NCBI GenBank assembly: GCA_963675655.1
Contig: OY776489.1
Coordinates: 2,418,001-2,482,000, forward strand
Length of the DNA stretch: 64,000 bases
Source: CAXXOK01 sp963675655
Lineage (GTDB): Bacteria; Bacillota; Clostridia; Christensenellales; Aristaeellaceae
Direction of reading: 5' to 3'
The notes under the pieces are model-generated. The model made no database searches. It was not told the origin of the DNA and worked only from the letters and a program-made list of their open reading frames with translations. Made by a program: the position numbers and the translations under genes. How positions within the stretch are numbered: position 1 is the stretch's first letter; each line of letters opens with the position of its first letter. Shown here in pieces: positions 15,177-23,913 of the stretch.

Positions 15177-17043
15177 CATTCGCCGTGATAAAGAGTATAA
15201 ATCGCTGCCGCCGCTGGAATCGATTACGCGCGCCAGAGCGATACTGAATCAGTGCGATCTTTTTACGCTGGAAAAACACTATCGCTTTCCTACCACTGGC
15301 GTAGCGTGCTGCCGGGTATGGCTGGGTGATGAAGATATAGAGGATCTGCAAGTTGGCACAAATGGTAAGGGGATGAATGCGCGGTTTGCGCTGGCCAGTG
15401 CTTATGGAGAACTGCTGGAACGGCTGCAAAACGGCGCGTTGTTTCCCATGCGCCAGCGCAGGTTTGCGCTTCCGGCCGCTTGGGAAGAACCGTTACAAGC
15501 GTTTCACCAGATGCTGGAACAACAGGGAGCAAACTTGTTATTCCAGTTTGCACCGGATGAATGCTGGCTAACGCCGGAGGAAGCGGCGACAGCGTGCGGG
15601 GATATCATTGCTGAAATGTTTGGCATTATGGAAACGGATGTGCCGGAACTGTTGGCACGCTCGATAGAGGGCGATAAAACACCTTGCGTACCTTTTTATT
15701 CCGTGGCGGAGAAAAGTACACGCCTTTTACCGATGGAACTGCTATGGGGCACTTGCGGTACGAATGGGATGTGTGCAGGTAATACGCCGCGGGAAGCGCT
15801 GATACAGGGGATATCTGAAATTCTGGAGCGGTACGCGATCCGTTTGCTGTATGAGGAGAACACACCGCCGCCGGTGATTCCGCCATCTGTTTTTAACGGT
15901 ACCGAGATTTTAGACCGCTTAGAAGCCATGCGGCAAGCCGGTATGAGTTACGAAATCAGGGATTGCTCAATGGGGCGCGGTTTGCCGGTAATTGGCCTTC
16001 GGTTGATTCGCAAGGATGGGACGCAGGCGTTCCATCTCGGGGCGGACCCCTCCCCGATTACCGCGCTGGAACGCTGCCTGACGGAGCTGTATCAGGGGCG
16101 GCCGGAGGATAACGAGCGCCGGTATCATCCAAGCGGCATTGGCAGCAAGCCGGATTACCGGGAGGATCACGCCCGGAGAGCCTCGTATTACGGGCATTTT
16201 ACAGAGTCGGTATCCAGCGGTTTTGGCGCATGGCCGGACTGCGTAAGTGCACAGGGAGAACCGTTTGAAGGGTTCTCCCATCCTGTGTCGTGGTCGGATG
16301 AGGATGATTTTGATTATCTCACTCGACTGGTGAACGGTATGGGGCGGCGGCTTTTTGTTCGGGATAGCAGCTACCTTGGCTTTCCGGCTTACATCGCTTA
16401 TATTCCAGGCATGAGCGAGATCGATTTTCTGTTTGATGCGCCGCGGTTTCAGGACCTCTTTGCGTGGACGGCGCTTGCACGCGAGCACAAAACGCTGCTC
16501 AATCTGCCTTATGCGGATGAAGAAGCGTTGAAACGATTGGCAAACGCACTGAAACAAGCGGAAGAAAATTGCCTGACGGACGAATTCCAGCCGGAGAAAT
16601 GGTTCCTTTCGCATCAGGAACCCTCGATTTTCGCCCATGACAGGCATGCTTTTTCGGCAGTGCTTTACGGTTGCGCGGGTATGTTTGTTGATGCGGCTTC
16701 ACAAATGGAAGCATACCTTGCCTCCGATGCATCGCAGCTTGCGCCGCGGCGGCTGTGTATGGCCATGCGGGACGGTTGGAAGCTGCGTGCACTTGGAAAG
16801 ATAAAAGATGAGGCGATAGCTGCTTTATCGGCAGACTATGATAAAAAACTTGTTGAGACAGCGATGAACTGGCGTTTCCGTGAGGATGAGTGGCCCGCCT
16901 GCTTTGCATGTGAGCGTTGCGGTGTGCGAACGGATTGCCGCTTTGCATCCATCAGCCGCCGCCAGCGTCGTGCACAGGAGAGGATGGCGGAGCATGTTGC
17001 CAGTCAGATTGCGCTTGCTGCGCTGTTTGAGAAAACACCATGA
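15169..17043 (+). CDS. YcaO-family protein, copy 2 (RiPP backbone-modifying enzyme)
   Basis: A 624-residue YcaO enzyme, paralogous to the one at 7481-9232 (shared PPLESITRARAIL, NGKGMNARFALASAYGELLE, ALIQGISEILERYAIR, ALERCLTELYQG). The C-terminal Cys cluster C578-x2-C581-x2-C584-x5-C590 repeats the spacing of copy 1 and could bind a metal or Fe-S cluster. The start is GTG 15169, chosen for AGGGAGG 7 bases upstream; an open frame back to 15007 lies in maturase 4 and is spurious. The ending overlaps the phosphotransferase gene as ATGA. Two different YcaO proteins for one visible Nif11 precursor suggest two backbone modifications or a heteromeric enzyme. Confidence 0.88.
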   Translation: MDNIRRDKEYKSLPPLESITRARAILNQCDLFTLEKHYRFPTTGVACCRVWLGDEDIEDLQVGTNGKGMNARFALASAYGELLERLQNGALFPMRQRRFALPAAWEEPLQAFHQMLEQQGANLLFQFAPDECWLTPEEAATACGDIIAEMFGIMETDVPELLARSIEGDKTPCVPFYSVAEKSTRLLPMELLWGTCGTNGMCAGNTPREALIQGISEILERYAIRLLYEENTPPPVIPPSVFNGTEILDRLEAMRQAGMSYEIRDCSMGRGLPVIGLRLIRKDGTQAFHLGADPSPITALERCLTELYQGRPEDNERRYHPSGIGSKPDYREDHARRASYYGHFTESVSSGFGAWPDCVSAQGEPFEGFSHPVSWSDEDDFDYLTRLVNGMGRRLFVRDSSYLGFPAYIAYIPGMSEIDFLFDAPRFQDLFAWTALAREHKTLLNLPYADEEALKRLANALKQAEENCLTDEFQPEKWFLSHQEPSIFAHDRHAFSAVLYGCAGMFVDAASQMEAYLASDASQLAPRRLCMAMRDGWKLRALGKIKDEAIAALSADYDKKLVETAMNWRFREDEWPACFACERCGVRTDCRFASISRRQRRAQERMAEHVASQIALAALFEKTP

Positions 17044-17894
17044 AGCATCTCTATATAAGTGCTTTACGTGCTTTGGGGTATAACCCCGTAAACTGCCGCG
17101 AAATTGGACATACGGATTTGAACCGGCATGCCGTGTTTGCTGCGGAAAATGAAATTATTAAATTCTACGGCAACTGTGATGGCATGGATGCGCAGACGCA
17201 TGCGCAGGCAGAGCAGAAGTATTCAGCATTGGCCTGTGAACGCGGGGTAAAAGCTCCCGCTATCTTAAAAACAGGCATAGTCGAAGGCTGTGTATATACG
17301 ATCAGCGAACGGCTGCCCGGCATGCCGGTGACCGGCGATGGCGAGGAAACGTGGCGGGAGACTGGCCGCCTGCTGGGTGCTTTCCATGCAGCAGTACCGC
17401 TTGGCGGAGAACAGTGGCTTGCAAGATGGCTTGCGTATAATGAGTCCTGTGCGCAAACAGCACGGCAACAGCCATGCAGCGAAAAGGAAGCCGGTATCAT
17501 TACCGCCGCCGTGGAAAAGTTGGCGATACAGGCAAAACCCTCGCTGTTTTCACTTATACCCATGGGCACTTGCCATGGAGATTTTTCCACCCGTAATGTA
17601 CTGGCGGAAAACGGGCGTATCACGGGCGTGATCGATTTTGAGCTCGCACACGAAGGCAATGTTGAACAGGAGCTTGCCTGCCTGTGCCGTACCGAGTTTG
17701 GTAACCGCCCAAAGCGTGCCAAAGCGTTTTTTACAGGCTATCGGGAAACGGGTTTTATTGCAAAGGATTTTGCGGTTCGTTTGCCTTTGTACCTTGTTGG
17801 TGAGGCGTTGTTTTCCTGCTCTTGGTCGTTTGTTAAAGTGCCGGATCATTTCCGGGAATCGGTAGAGCGGCTGGAAGCGTTTGTGAACGGATAG
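17040..17894 (+). CDS. APH-type phosphotransferase
   Basis: A 284-residue kinase-like protein of the aminoglycoside phosphotransferase/choline kinase fold. The catalytic loop is CHGDFSTRNVL (HGDxxxxN), the metal-binding Asp is in VIDFELA, and the N-lobe has EIIKFYGN for the ATP-binding Lys. It is cytoplasmic and likely uses ATP or GTP. It is the last gene of the precursor-maturase operon and overlaps the YcaO stop by 4 bases. In this place it may phosphorylate the peptide during maturation, or inactivate the mature product as self-protection; neither is shown. A strong hairpin terminator follows at 18041-18088. Confidence 0.85.
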   Translation: MKHLYISALRALGYNPVNCREIGHTDLNRHAVFAAENEIIKFYGNCDGMDAQTHAQAEQKYSALACERGVKAPAILKTGIVEGCVYTISERLPGMPVTGDGEETWRETGRLLGAFHAAVPLGGEQWLARWLAYNESCAQTARQQPCSEKEAGIITAAVEKLAIQAKPSLFSLIPMGTCHGDFSTRNVLAENGRITGVIDFELAHEGNVEQELACLCRTEFGNRPKRAKAFFTGYRETGFIAKDFAVRLPLYLVGEALFSCSWSFVKVPDHFRESVERLEAFVNG

Positions 17895-18040
17895 AAACCG
17901 CTTCGCTTGCCGGGATGCGAACAGGCGTATTGTAAACCTGATATACCTACTGTGCGGATTTTTTGCGTATTGGATGGCTGTGAAACTCCATTGTACAACG
18001 ATGTTGTAACCGCTGTGTCGCGGCAATTTCATCATTTATC

Positions 18041-18088
18041 AAAAAACTGCGTTCGGGGGTGTTTTCACCTTCCAGAACGCAGTTTTTT
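18041..18088. terminator. Bidirectional rho-independent terminator
   Basis: A perfect 14-bp inverted repeat, AAAAAACTGCGTTC (18041-18054) with GAACGCAGTTTTTT (18075-18088), loop of 20 bases, with runs of A and T at the ends on both strands. It ends the plus-strand precursor-maturase operon (APH stop 17894) and the converging minus-strand operon of the B12-type radical SAM gene (stop 18123). Confidence 0.88.
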
Positions 18089-18122
18089 GTTATCACGTTG
18101 GTAAGAAAAAGCAAACAACGGC

Positions 18123-19742
18123 TCAGGTGCCGGGCGTAAGCTCGCGCATGCGGCGGTATTTCACCAGATTATCCTGCACAATCTGCTCCGCACTCCGTCC
18201 GTTTGGCTCGTAGTAGCGGATGGGATCAACCCGCATGGGCAGATGATCCATTCCATCGGGATTGAGAAATGCTTCAAAAAGTGCTTTCTCCTGATACGCC
18301 TTTCGTCGGTATGCATCCGGCAGATGCTCCAGCGCAATGCCGAACTGTTCAGGGAATAGACCAAAGCGGGAAGCGGGAAGCACAAAGTAACGGTTTACGT
18401 TCAGATGCGTTACTAACCCTTCGCCAACAAGTGCACGAATGAAATCGTATGACTCCTGATACTCTTTCCAGCCTTCCGAGGGCATCCCGACGATGACTTC
18501 CAACTCTGTCAGGATACCGGCTTGGCGGCAATAGCGTAAACCGTTTATGACTTGCGTTAAATCCAGTTGTTTATCGATCAGGGCAAGCACGCTTGGACTT
18601 GCGCTGTCCAAGCCGAACACCAGCTTGCGGCAACCGGCTTCGTACAGTAAAAACGCGTCTTCCTGTGTGAAACCGTTGAAGCGCCCGCAATCGCTGAAGA
18701 GGATATGCAAATTTTCGCGTTTCGCAATCGTGCAGAAGTCACGGGCAAAACGGGGAGACAGGTTGAATGCGTTGTTGAAAAAACGTACGTATGGCGTTTC
18801 ATACTTTTCGCTGAGTGTTTTCAAATCACGCACAGCGTCTTGCGGATGCATGGTGCAAAACGGCGTCCAATCCTTGCGGCTTTGTACGCAGAAAGCACAG
18901 TTGAATACACAACCGTTGTTAAAATAATAGGGCAACACTAGAGCGCTGTGCGTGAGGAAGGCCGGCAGTGACGCGTTACGTGCACTGATTGCCTGCGAGC
19001 GCGTCATGGTAACGCTAAAAAGCTGACGTTCCGCTTCCCGGTTTTCCGCCGCCGGATCACGCATGCGACGGAAGGATACAGCATAAGGGGCAAGAGGGAG
19101 CCCATCAAAATCGGGGCATATAAAGCTGGGCTTGGAAACCGGAACGCGCATTAGTTGCCCATTGACAATGCTTATAGCACCGGGCAGTTTCTCCGTAGGT
19201 TCACCCGCCAGAAAAGCAGGCAGGCTTTCTTCTCCGGGGCCAACGAGCAGCGTGATGCCAAGAGCGAGCACAGCTTCTAAAAGCGGCTGATACATCCAAA
19301 AAAACTGCGTTAGGTGGTCGACATTCGCACCGCCTACAGCAACGCGCTTATCAAAACGCGATAAGATTCGCGCTGCCAGCAGCAGTCCTGTGTGCATTTC
19401 AAAAATGGAACTGTTTGCACCGATGGAAACGCCGGCGGCATCGCAATGCGCCACATCTGTTGCATCCAACAGTTTATCCAGCTGCGCACTTAGCGGGCCT
19501 TCGCCGCCGTGGCGGAGGCTTTCTATTACACTGTCCACAGAAAAAAGTGACAGCCATTCCGCTGAAAACAATTCTTTTTCCAGCATGGGGCTCAGGTCGA
19601 AGGAAGAAACGCTGTTCCCGGCGGCTCGCAGTGCGCCTTGCAATACTCCGATGGCTAACGGCAGTGGGCGTGCTTGTATAAATCCGCCGCCGAAAAATGC
19701 ATACTCCTCTGGAGCAAGCAGGAGTGTAAGCTTTTTTTCCAT
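18123..19742 (-). CDS. B12-binding-domain-type radical SAM protein
   Basis: A 539-residue protein. Residues 1-200 have the layout of a cobalamin-binding-like Rossmann domain (LPLAIGVLQGALRAAGNSV, AAGVSIGANSS, KRVAVGGANVD, LLVGPGEESL) as in B12-dependent radical SAM enzymes. The Fe-S motif CVFNCAFC uses Cys278, Cys282 and Cys285, followed by RFFNNAFNLSPRFARDF and GLDSASPSVLALIDKQLDL. No DxHxxG cobalamin motif is visible. Members often methylate unreactive carbons, including in RiPPs. Start choice: ATG 19742 has GGAGG 5 bases upstream; the adjacent ATG 19745 is too close. It overlaps the stop of the next upstream gene. It probably modifies the cluster peptide, but the neighbourhood is the only evidence. 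Confidence 0.82.
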   Translation of the reverse strand: MEKKLTLLLAPEEYAFFGGGFIQARPLPLAIGVLQGALRAAGNSVSSFDLSPMLEKELFSAEWLSLFSVDSVIESLRHGGEGPLSAQLDKLLDATDVAHCDAAGVSIGANSSIFEMHTGLLLAARILSRFDKRVAVGGANVDHLTQFFWMYQPLLEAVLALGITLLVGPGEESLPAFLAGEPTEKLPGAISIVNGQLMRVPVSKPSFICPDFDGLPLAPYAVSFRRMRDPAAENREAERQLFSVTMTRSQAISARNASLPAFLTHSALVLPYYFNNGCVFNCAFCVQSRKDWTPFCTMHPQDAVRDLKTLSEKYETPYVRFFNNAFNLSPRFARDFCTIAKRENLHILFSDCGRFNGFTQEDAFLLYEAGCRKLVFGLDSASPSVLALIDKQLDLTQVINGLRYCRQAGILTELEVIVGMPSEGWKEYQESYDFIRALVGEGLVTHLNVNRYFVLPASRFGLFPEQFGIALEHLPDAYRRKAYQEKALFEAFLNPDGMDHLPMRVDPIRYYEPNGRSAEQIVQDNLVKYRRMRELTPGT

Positions 19743-20782
19743 CATAACCTCCGTATAGCTGCTTCTTGTGCAATTGCCTGTGAAAATTCGCGCTCGCGTT
19801 GAATCTGGCTCCATTTAAAAGCAAGGCAGCCGCCTGCGCATTGCCCGCACAAACGCTGTTTGCAATCGACACACTCGCTGGATGAACAGGTATTGCAAGC
19901 ATAGCAGTCCACTGTACGCCAATAGTATCCGCATAATTCATCCAGATTTTGAAAATCCTTAATCTGCTGCGCGGTTCCTTCGCTAAGCCCGAAACAACGT
20001 ACAGCGGTTAAATCCGGTAGAATATCGACAACGGGATGGCAACGGCTTTCCCCAACGAGTGCGTTGGTACTGCTCTTGAGCATTGTTTGCATGGCACTTA
20101 GGAAATCCGCTTCGTCCGCCCACAGGCAGTCGGGCATGGCATTACAATCAAAAAATGGGGTTACGCCAATGGCAAACAGTTGAAAAAACAGGTCGCGGAC
20201 GCATTTTTTCATGGATCGGAAATATGCAAGCGCGTCTAGTTCCGTTTGGCAATGCTTTGCAGGCACTACAATGGATGTACGCAACTCTCGTAAATGGTTT
20301 TCTTTCAGGAGTTTGATCATAAAGGAAGTATCCATATCCGGCGAAAAAAGATTCACGCCCAACGTAACGCGCCCGCGCATGCCCAACTCGTTTAGCATCA
20401 GGTGGATGTTATCCCGCGTCTTTGCAAAGGCGGCTTTGGGTACGGTGCCCGGTGCATTGCAGTTGACCAGCGCAACGATTTTCCGGCTGCGAGCAAGGAT
20501 GTCCGCAATTGGTGCGATCAGGGTTCCGTTGGTCATCAGGGTTGCTCGCTTGACCCGGTCATCCGCTTCGAGGATTTCCAAAAACTGCCCGATGAGCGGG
20601 TGGAGTGTTGGTTCTCCGCCGACGATACCAACCGAACGGGTTTGGCTTCCGGACATGGCGAATTCCAATGCACGCCTGAAGGTGGGCTCGTCCATTTGCG
20701 GGGCTTCGCCTTGGACAAAATCGGAGGCAAAGCAATAGGGGCAGTCGAGGTTACACTTGCCGGTGATCATTAGATTGGCCAT
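19742..20782 (-). CDS. Radical SAM protein with C-terminal Cys-rich region
   Basis: A 346-residue radical SAM enzyme that starts almost directly with the cluster motif CNLDCPYC (Cys10, Cys14, Cys17). IVGGEPTLHPLIGQFL and TLMTNGTLI follow. The C-terminus is unusually Cys-dense (CYACNTCSSSECVDCKQRLC, then CAGGC near residues 297-322), probably for extra Fe-S clusters as in SPASM/twitch enzymes. It lacks the N-terminal recognition-like region of maturases 1-4. ATG 20782 follows GGAGGAGG. Its stop overlaps the start of the B12-type radical SAM gene, so the two form a small coupled operon on the minus strand. A terminator upstream separates it from the export operon. Confidence 0.88.
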   Translation of the reverse strand: MANLMITGKCNLDCPYCFASDFVQGEAPQMDEPTFRRALEFAMSGSQTRSVGIVGGEPTLHPLIGQFLEILEADDRVKRATLMTNGTLIAPIADILARSRKIVALVNCNAPGTVPKAAFAKTRDNIHLMLNELGMRGRVTLGVNLFSPDMDTSFMIKLLKENHLRELRTSIVVPAKHCQTELDALAYFRSMKKCVRDLFFQLFAIGVTPFFDCNAMPDCLWADEADFLSAMQTMLKSSTNALVGESRCHPVVDILPDLTAVRCFGLSEGTAQQIKDFQNLDELCGYYWRTVDCYACNTCSSSECVDCKQRLCGQCAGGCLAFKWSQIQREREFSQAIAQEAAIRRL

Positions 20783-20828
20783 TCTGTTCCTCCTCCGTAG
20801 CGGTAACCCGCCGGATTATGCTATACAG

Positions 20829-20861
20829 GAAAAACGGCCGGCTGCCAAAGTGCCGGGCCGT
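20829..20861 (-). terminator. Terminator of the export/sigma operon
   Basis: On the minus strand ACGGCCCGGC pairs with GCCGGCCGT (one bulged C), loop of about 9 bases, followed by TTTTTCC. It lies 30 bases past the stop of the small zinc-finger-like gene and ends the operon that begins with the HlyD-like gene. A possible promoter for the next gene (TTGGCA-17-TATAGC) overlaps the hairpin. Confidence 0.8.
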
Positions 20862-20890
20862 ATCAAATTACATAGAAAGATAAGCGATGG

Positions 20891-21172
20891 TTACAGGGAA
20901 GGGTGACGGTTTGCAATGTGCTGCTGCAAGGCTTCTACACCGGGTAATACGGCCCCACAATAGGGGCATAGCGAAGGGGTTTGCGTATCGCCGGCGCCGT
21001 AAACGGCGCTGATTGCCTCGTCGGAAAGGCGCGTAAATGCTTCGCTGCCGGCTAAATACCGCTGGTCTGTTTGCTCGATCAGCGCGCCCAAATCCGTATT
21101 CTGCTGAAAACGCTGGTAATCAAACAATACCTGAAATTGCCGCCGCTGCAGTCGCTTCACCATATCATCCAT
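20891..21172 (-). CDS. Small protein with leader-like motif and C2H2 zinc-finger-like end
   Basis: A 93-residue protein not recognised as a named family. The N-terminal half is helical and charged. Near residue 50 comes LSDEAISAVYGAG, which resembles the end of double-glycine leaders and the LDDAAVAQVAGG end of the cluster's Nif11 leader. The C-terminus has CPYCGAVLPGVEALQQHIAN then RH, a C-x2-C-x12-H-x4-H pattern as in C2H2 zinc fingers. It starts 47 bases after the ECF sigma gene and ends 30 bases before a terminator. It may be a second exported peptide cut after GA, a regulator partner of the sigma factor, or a zinc-binding accessory protein. GGGAAG precedes ATG 21172 closely; ATG 21163 is an alternative. 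Confidence 0.72.
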   Translation of the reverse strand: MDDMVKRLQRRQFQVLFDYQRFQQNTDLGALIEQTDQRYLAGSEAFTRLSDEAISAVYGAGDTQTPSLCPYCGAVLPGVEALQQHIANRHPSL

Positions 21173-21219
21173 CTTCCCTGTTCTGTTTCAATGTTAATAC
21201 GCAGCACAGGGATGCTTTG

Positions 21220-21699
21220 TTACATTGCCTGCATTAGCGCGCGCAATTTTTTGGAAGTGCGAAAGCTGATCATGCGTACGTTGGCGCAGCTTAACTCCAG
21301 CTTTTTTGCGATCTGCGCATAAGGATAGCCATAGTAATAATGCAGGACAATTATATCCCGCTCCCGTTCGGAGCATTGACCCAGTGCTTCGGCAAGCGCC
21401 GAAAGGCAGCGCTCCCAGGGGCATGTGCACAGCTCGCGCGGCTGCAGCTCGTTTACTATGGCGGCGACTTTAAAGCGGCTTCGAAAATAATCATTCACGG
21501 TGTTGCGGGTAATGGCATATATCCAGGTGGAGTAGGTGGCGCGTTGGCTATCGTACTGGTCCAGATTGGCCATGACCTTCATAAAAACATCGCTGCGCAG
21601 ATCTTCCGCGTCGCTGTAATTACATACACGACCAAGAATATAGTGGAAAACAGCTTCGCCGTATTGGTTATAAAGCTCCCGGACTACTTCGGACTGCAT
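21220..21699 (-). CDS. ECF-type RNA polymerase sigma factor
   Basis: A 159-residue sigma-70 family protein with only regions 2 and 4. Region 2 shows SDAEDLRSDVFMKVMANLDQ and YSTWIYAITRNTVNDYFRSR (core binding and -10 recognition). Region 4 shows ERERDIIVLHYYYGYPYAQI as the start of the -35 binding helix-turn-helix. GGAGG lies 7 bases before ATG 21699, and the start lies inside the end of the ABC transporter gene (16-base overlap), so it is made together with the exporter. No anti-sigma membrane gene follows. It may read the TGTTAC-17-CGTATA promoter of the precursor. Confidence 0.92.
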   Translation of the reverse strand: MQSEVVRELYNQYGEAVFHYILGRVCNYSDAEDLRSDVFMKVMANLDQYDSQRATYSTWIYAITRNTVNDYFRSRFKVAAIVNELQPRELCTCPWERCLSALAEALGQCSERERDIIVLHYYYGYPYAQIAKKLELSCANVRMISFRTSKKLRALMQAM

Positions 21700-23900
21700 T
21701 CGGAAGCCTCCTCCCCGCTATTGGCGTCAAGCTGCTGTCGGCGTAATAAATCAGCAAAAGCACCGTTCTTTTTCATTAATTCATCGTAGGAGCCATCCTC
21801 GGCGATCCGGCCGTTTTCGATCATGACGATACGGTCGCATTGACGGATGGTGGAGAGTCGGTGCGCGATAACCAGACGCGTGCTTTTCATATCGCCAAGC
21901 AATTGGGCGATATGATGCTGTGTGATATTGTCCAGCGCGCTGGTAGCTTCGTCCAGCATAAGGATTTTCGGCCTGGGGGCGATGGCGCGCGCGATCATCA
22001 GCCGCTGACGCTGTCCGCCGGAGATACCGCCGCCGCTTTCCGACAGAAGCGTATTCATCCCCATGGGCATTGCTCGAATATCATCCGCTATGCCGGCGGT
22101 TTCGGCGGCCTGCCAGGCATCGTCCAGCGAGAGCCATGGGGCGGAAACAACAATGTTATCGTATATACTGCCTGTGAAAAGCTTGCCATCCTGCATAACA
22201 ACGCCGATATGGCGGCGCAACTGGCGTACATCCAGCTTATCAAGGTCTTTTCCATCGTAGTACACAGCGCCCTGCTGCGGCGCTTCAAAGCCTAGCAGCA
22301 GTTTTAATATGGTGGTTTTGCCGCATCCGGTTTTACCTACGATAGCTACATATTGTCCGGGATCGATTTTCAAAGTCAGGTTATCCAGTACCAGCGGCAT
22401 ATGCTCGTCGTAGCGGAAACTAACGTTGCTTAACTCCATACCGCCGCTCACCTGGCTCGGGGATGCTTTATCGCCCACCTGTTCGGGCAGTGCGCTCAGC
22501 ACAGGCGCGGCCATTTCCATCATGGTGCGAATCTTGGCAAAGTCGAGCGCGACAGCGGAAAGCGACAGGATGGCGGCACTGACCATGGCATAGGATGCGT
22601 TGAAAGACATGTAATCCGCAACAGGCACCCGCGCGCGAACAGCGGAAAAATATAACAGGATAGAGCCAATCATCGGCAATAGCGCTGTCGTGACCGAATT
22701 GAACTTGATCGGTAAGGGCGGGTCGAACTGCAACTTGGCTGCTTTGGTATAGGCGGCAGCCCATTTGGAAAAAGCGCGTTTTTCCGCACCTGCCAGCTTG
22801 ATTTTCTGCACGCCGGAGAACAGAGCAAACACCAACCCGGACACCTTTGCTTCGGCAGCCATACGCTGGCGGGAATTGCGAAGCCCGACTAATAGCGTAA
22901 GGCATGCCAGCAGCAGCGTTGCCAGAATGATGATAACGGCGGGCAACAGCAGCGAAGGTGCATAGCGGAATATTTGCGCAAAATAGATAAGCGAAAACAG
23001 CGATGTAAGGCCGACGGAAAGCACAGCGTCTACCAGTGCGTTGCATAAGGCACTCACGTTTTCGACGCGGGATGACAGTTCACCCGGTGTAAACCCTTTA
23101 AAAAACGATGCAGGCAGCGCCAGCATACGCGATACGGTTGCGGCGGAAACCGCAATCTGGCTGCGGCTTTCCACACGCTGCATCAATAGCATTTTTACGA
23201 TGCCGATCATCGTAGTAGAGATGGATACGCCAACAAGCAGTGTAATGATCATCCCCAGCGCCATCATATCCCGGCTCCCGATGATGTTGGAAAAGAGGAT
23301 GGTGTTGGCGTAGGGAATGAGCAGGCTGATCAGCGTTACAGCCAGCGTTGCCAGCGCCATCAGAAAAACATCGGATAACTTTAGTGTTTTTAGAATGTAC
23401 GTGCCTAAATCACGAATGCTGAGCGGTTTCAAAGGCAGCGGTTTATAAAATACCAAAGCGCTGGGGTCGATGGCGGATGCGGTTTTTGCATTCAGCTTTA
23501 CTACGGCGCCAGTTGATGGATCACAATATGTATACGAAAGCCCTTTTGGCAGCAGCATCACCGGATCGCCGCTCTTCAGCTTGCCCAGCATCGCGCCGGA
23601 GGCATCTTTATACCATGCGCCTGTCAGGGATACCCTGCGCTGGGAAAGGCTGCGAACCCGCGATATATAGGCTACCGCCTGCTGTACATCAGCAACGGTA
23701 TCCGGGATTTCCACGTGCTTTTCATGGTAAAAATCCAGCAGGCTATCCATCAGCATTTGCAGATGTTTGCGGTCTACGCCTTTAAAATCCGTAAACAACG
23801 GTTTTTTAGAGACGACGGAAGCGAGGCCGGTAAGCGCGCCGCGCATACTTTCCTCATCCATCTCTAAGCGCTGTTTGATTTGTGAGTCGAACCAGCCCAT
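21684..23900 (-). CDS. NHLM-type bacteriocin export ABC transporter, permease/ATPase without peptidase
   Basis: A 738-residue half-transporter with an N-terminal cytoplasmic region (about residues 1-150), six membrane helices (about 160-440) and an ATPase domain. Walker A is IVGKTGCGKTTILKLL, the signature SGGQRQRLMIARAI, Walker B PKILMLDEATSALD and the switch His is in VIAHRLST. The N-terminus lacks the C39 peptidase Cys and His residues found in the upstream gene. This matches the second ABC protein in NHLM (nitrile hydratase/Nif11 leader) export systems. It likely works as a heterodimer with the peptidase-bearing partner. ATG 23900 follows GGAGA by 7 bases. Confidence 0.9.
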   Translation of the reverse strand: MGWFDSQIKQRLEMDEESMRGALTGLASVVSKKPLFTDFKGVDRKHLQMLMDSLLDFYHEKHVEIPDTVADVQQAVAYISRVRSLSQRRVSLTGAWYKDASGAMLGKLKSGDPVMLLPKGLSYTYCDPSTGAVVKLNAKTASAIDPSALVFYKPLPLKPLSIRDLGTYILKTLKLSDVFLMALATLAVTLISLLIPYANTILFSNIIGSRDMMALGMIITLLVGVSISTTMIGIVKMLLMQRVESRSQIAVSAATVSRMLALPASFFKGFTPGELSSRVENVSALCNALVDAVLSVGLTSLFSLIYFAQIFRYAPSLLLPAVIIILATLLLACLTLLVGLRNSRQRMAAEAKVSGLVFALFSGVQKIKLAGAEKRAFSKWAAAYTKAAKLQFDPPLPIKFNSVTTALLPMIGSILLYFSAVRARVPVADYMSFNASYAMVSAAILSLSAVALDFAKIRTMMEMAAPVLSALPEQVGDKASPSQVSGGMELSNVSFRYDEHMPLVLDNLTLKIDPGQYVAIVGKTGCGKTTILKLLLGFEAPQQGAVYYDGKDLDKLDVRQLRRHIGVVMQDGKLFTGSIYDNIVVSAPWLSLDDAWQAAETAGIADDIRAMPMGMNTLLSESGGGISGGQRQRLMIARAIAPRPKILMLDEATSALDNITQHHIAQLLGDMKSTRLVIAHRLSTIRQCDRIVMIENGRIAEDGSYDELMKKNGAFADLLRRQQLDANSGEEASECSPK

Positions 23901-23913
23901 GCTGTTCTCTCCT

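Noticed and set aside
17907..18104. Cys-containing small open frame as a second precursor
   Set aside because: It starts at TTG without ribosome site, has no leader motif and runs through the terminator hairpin.
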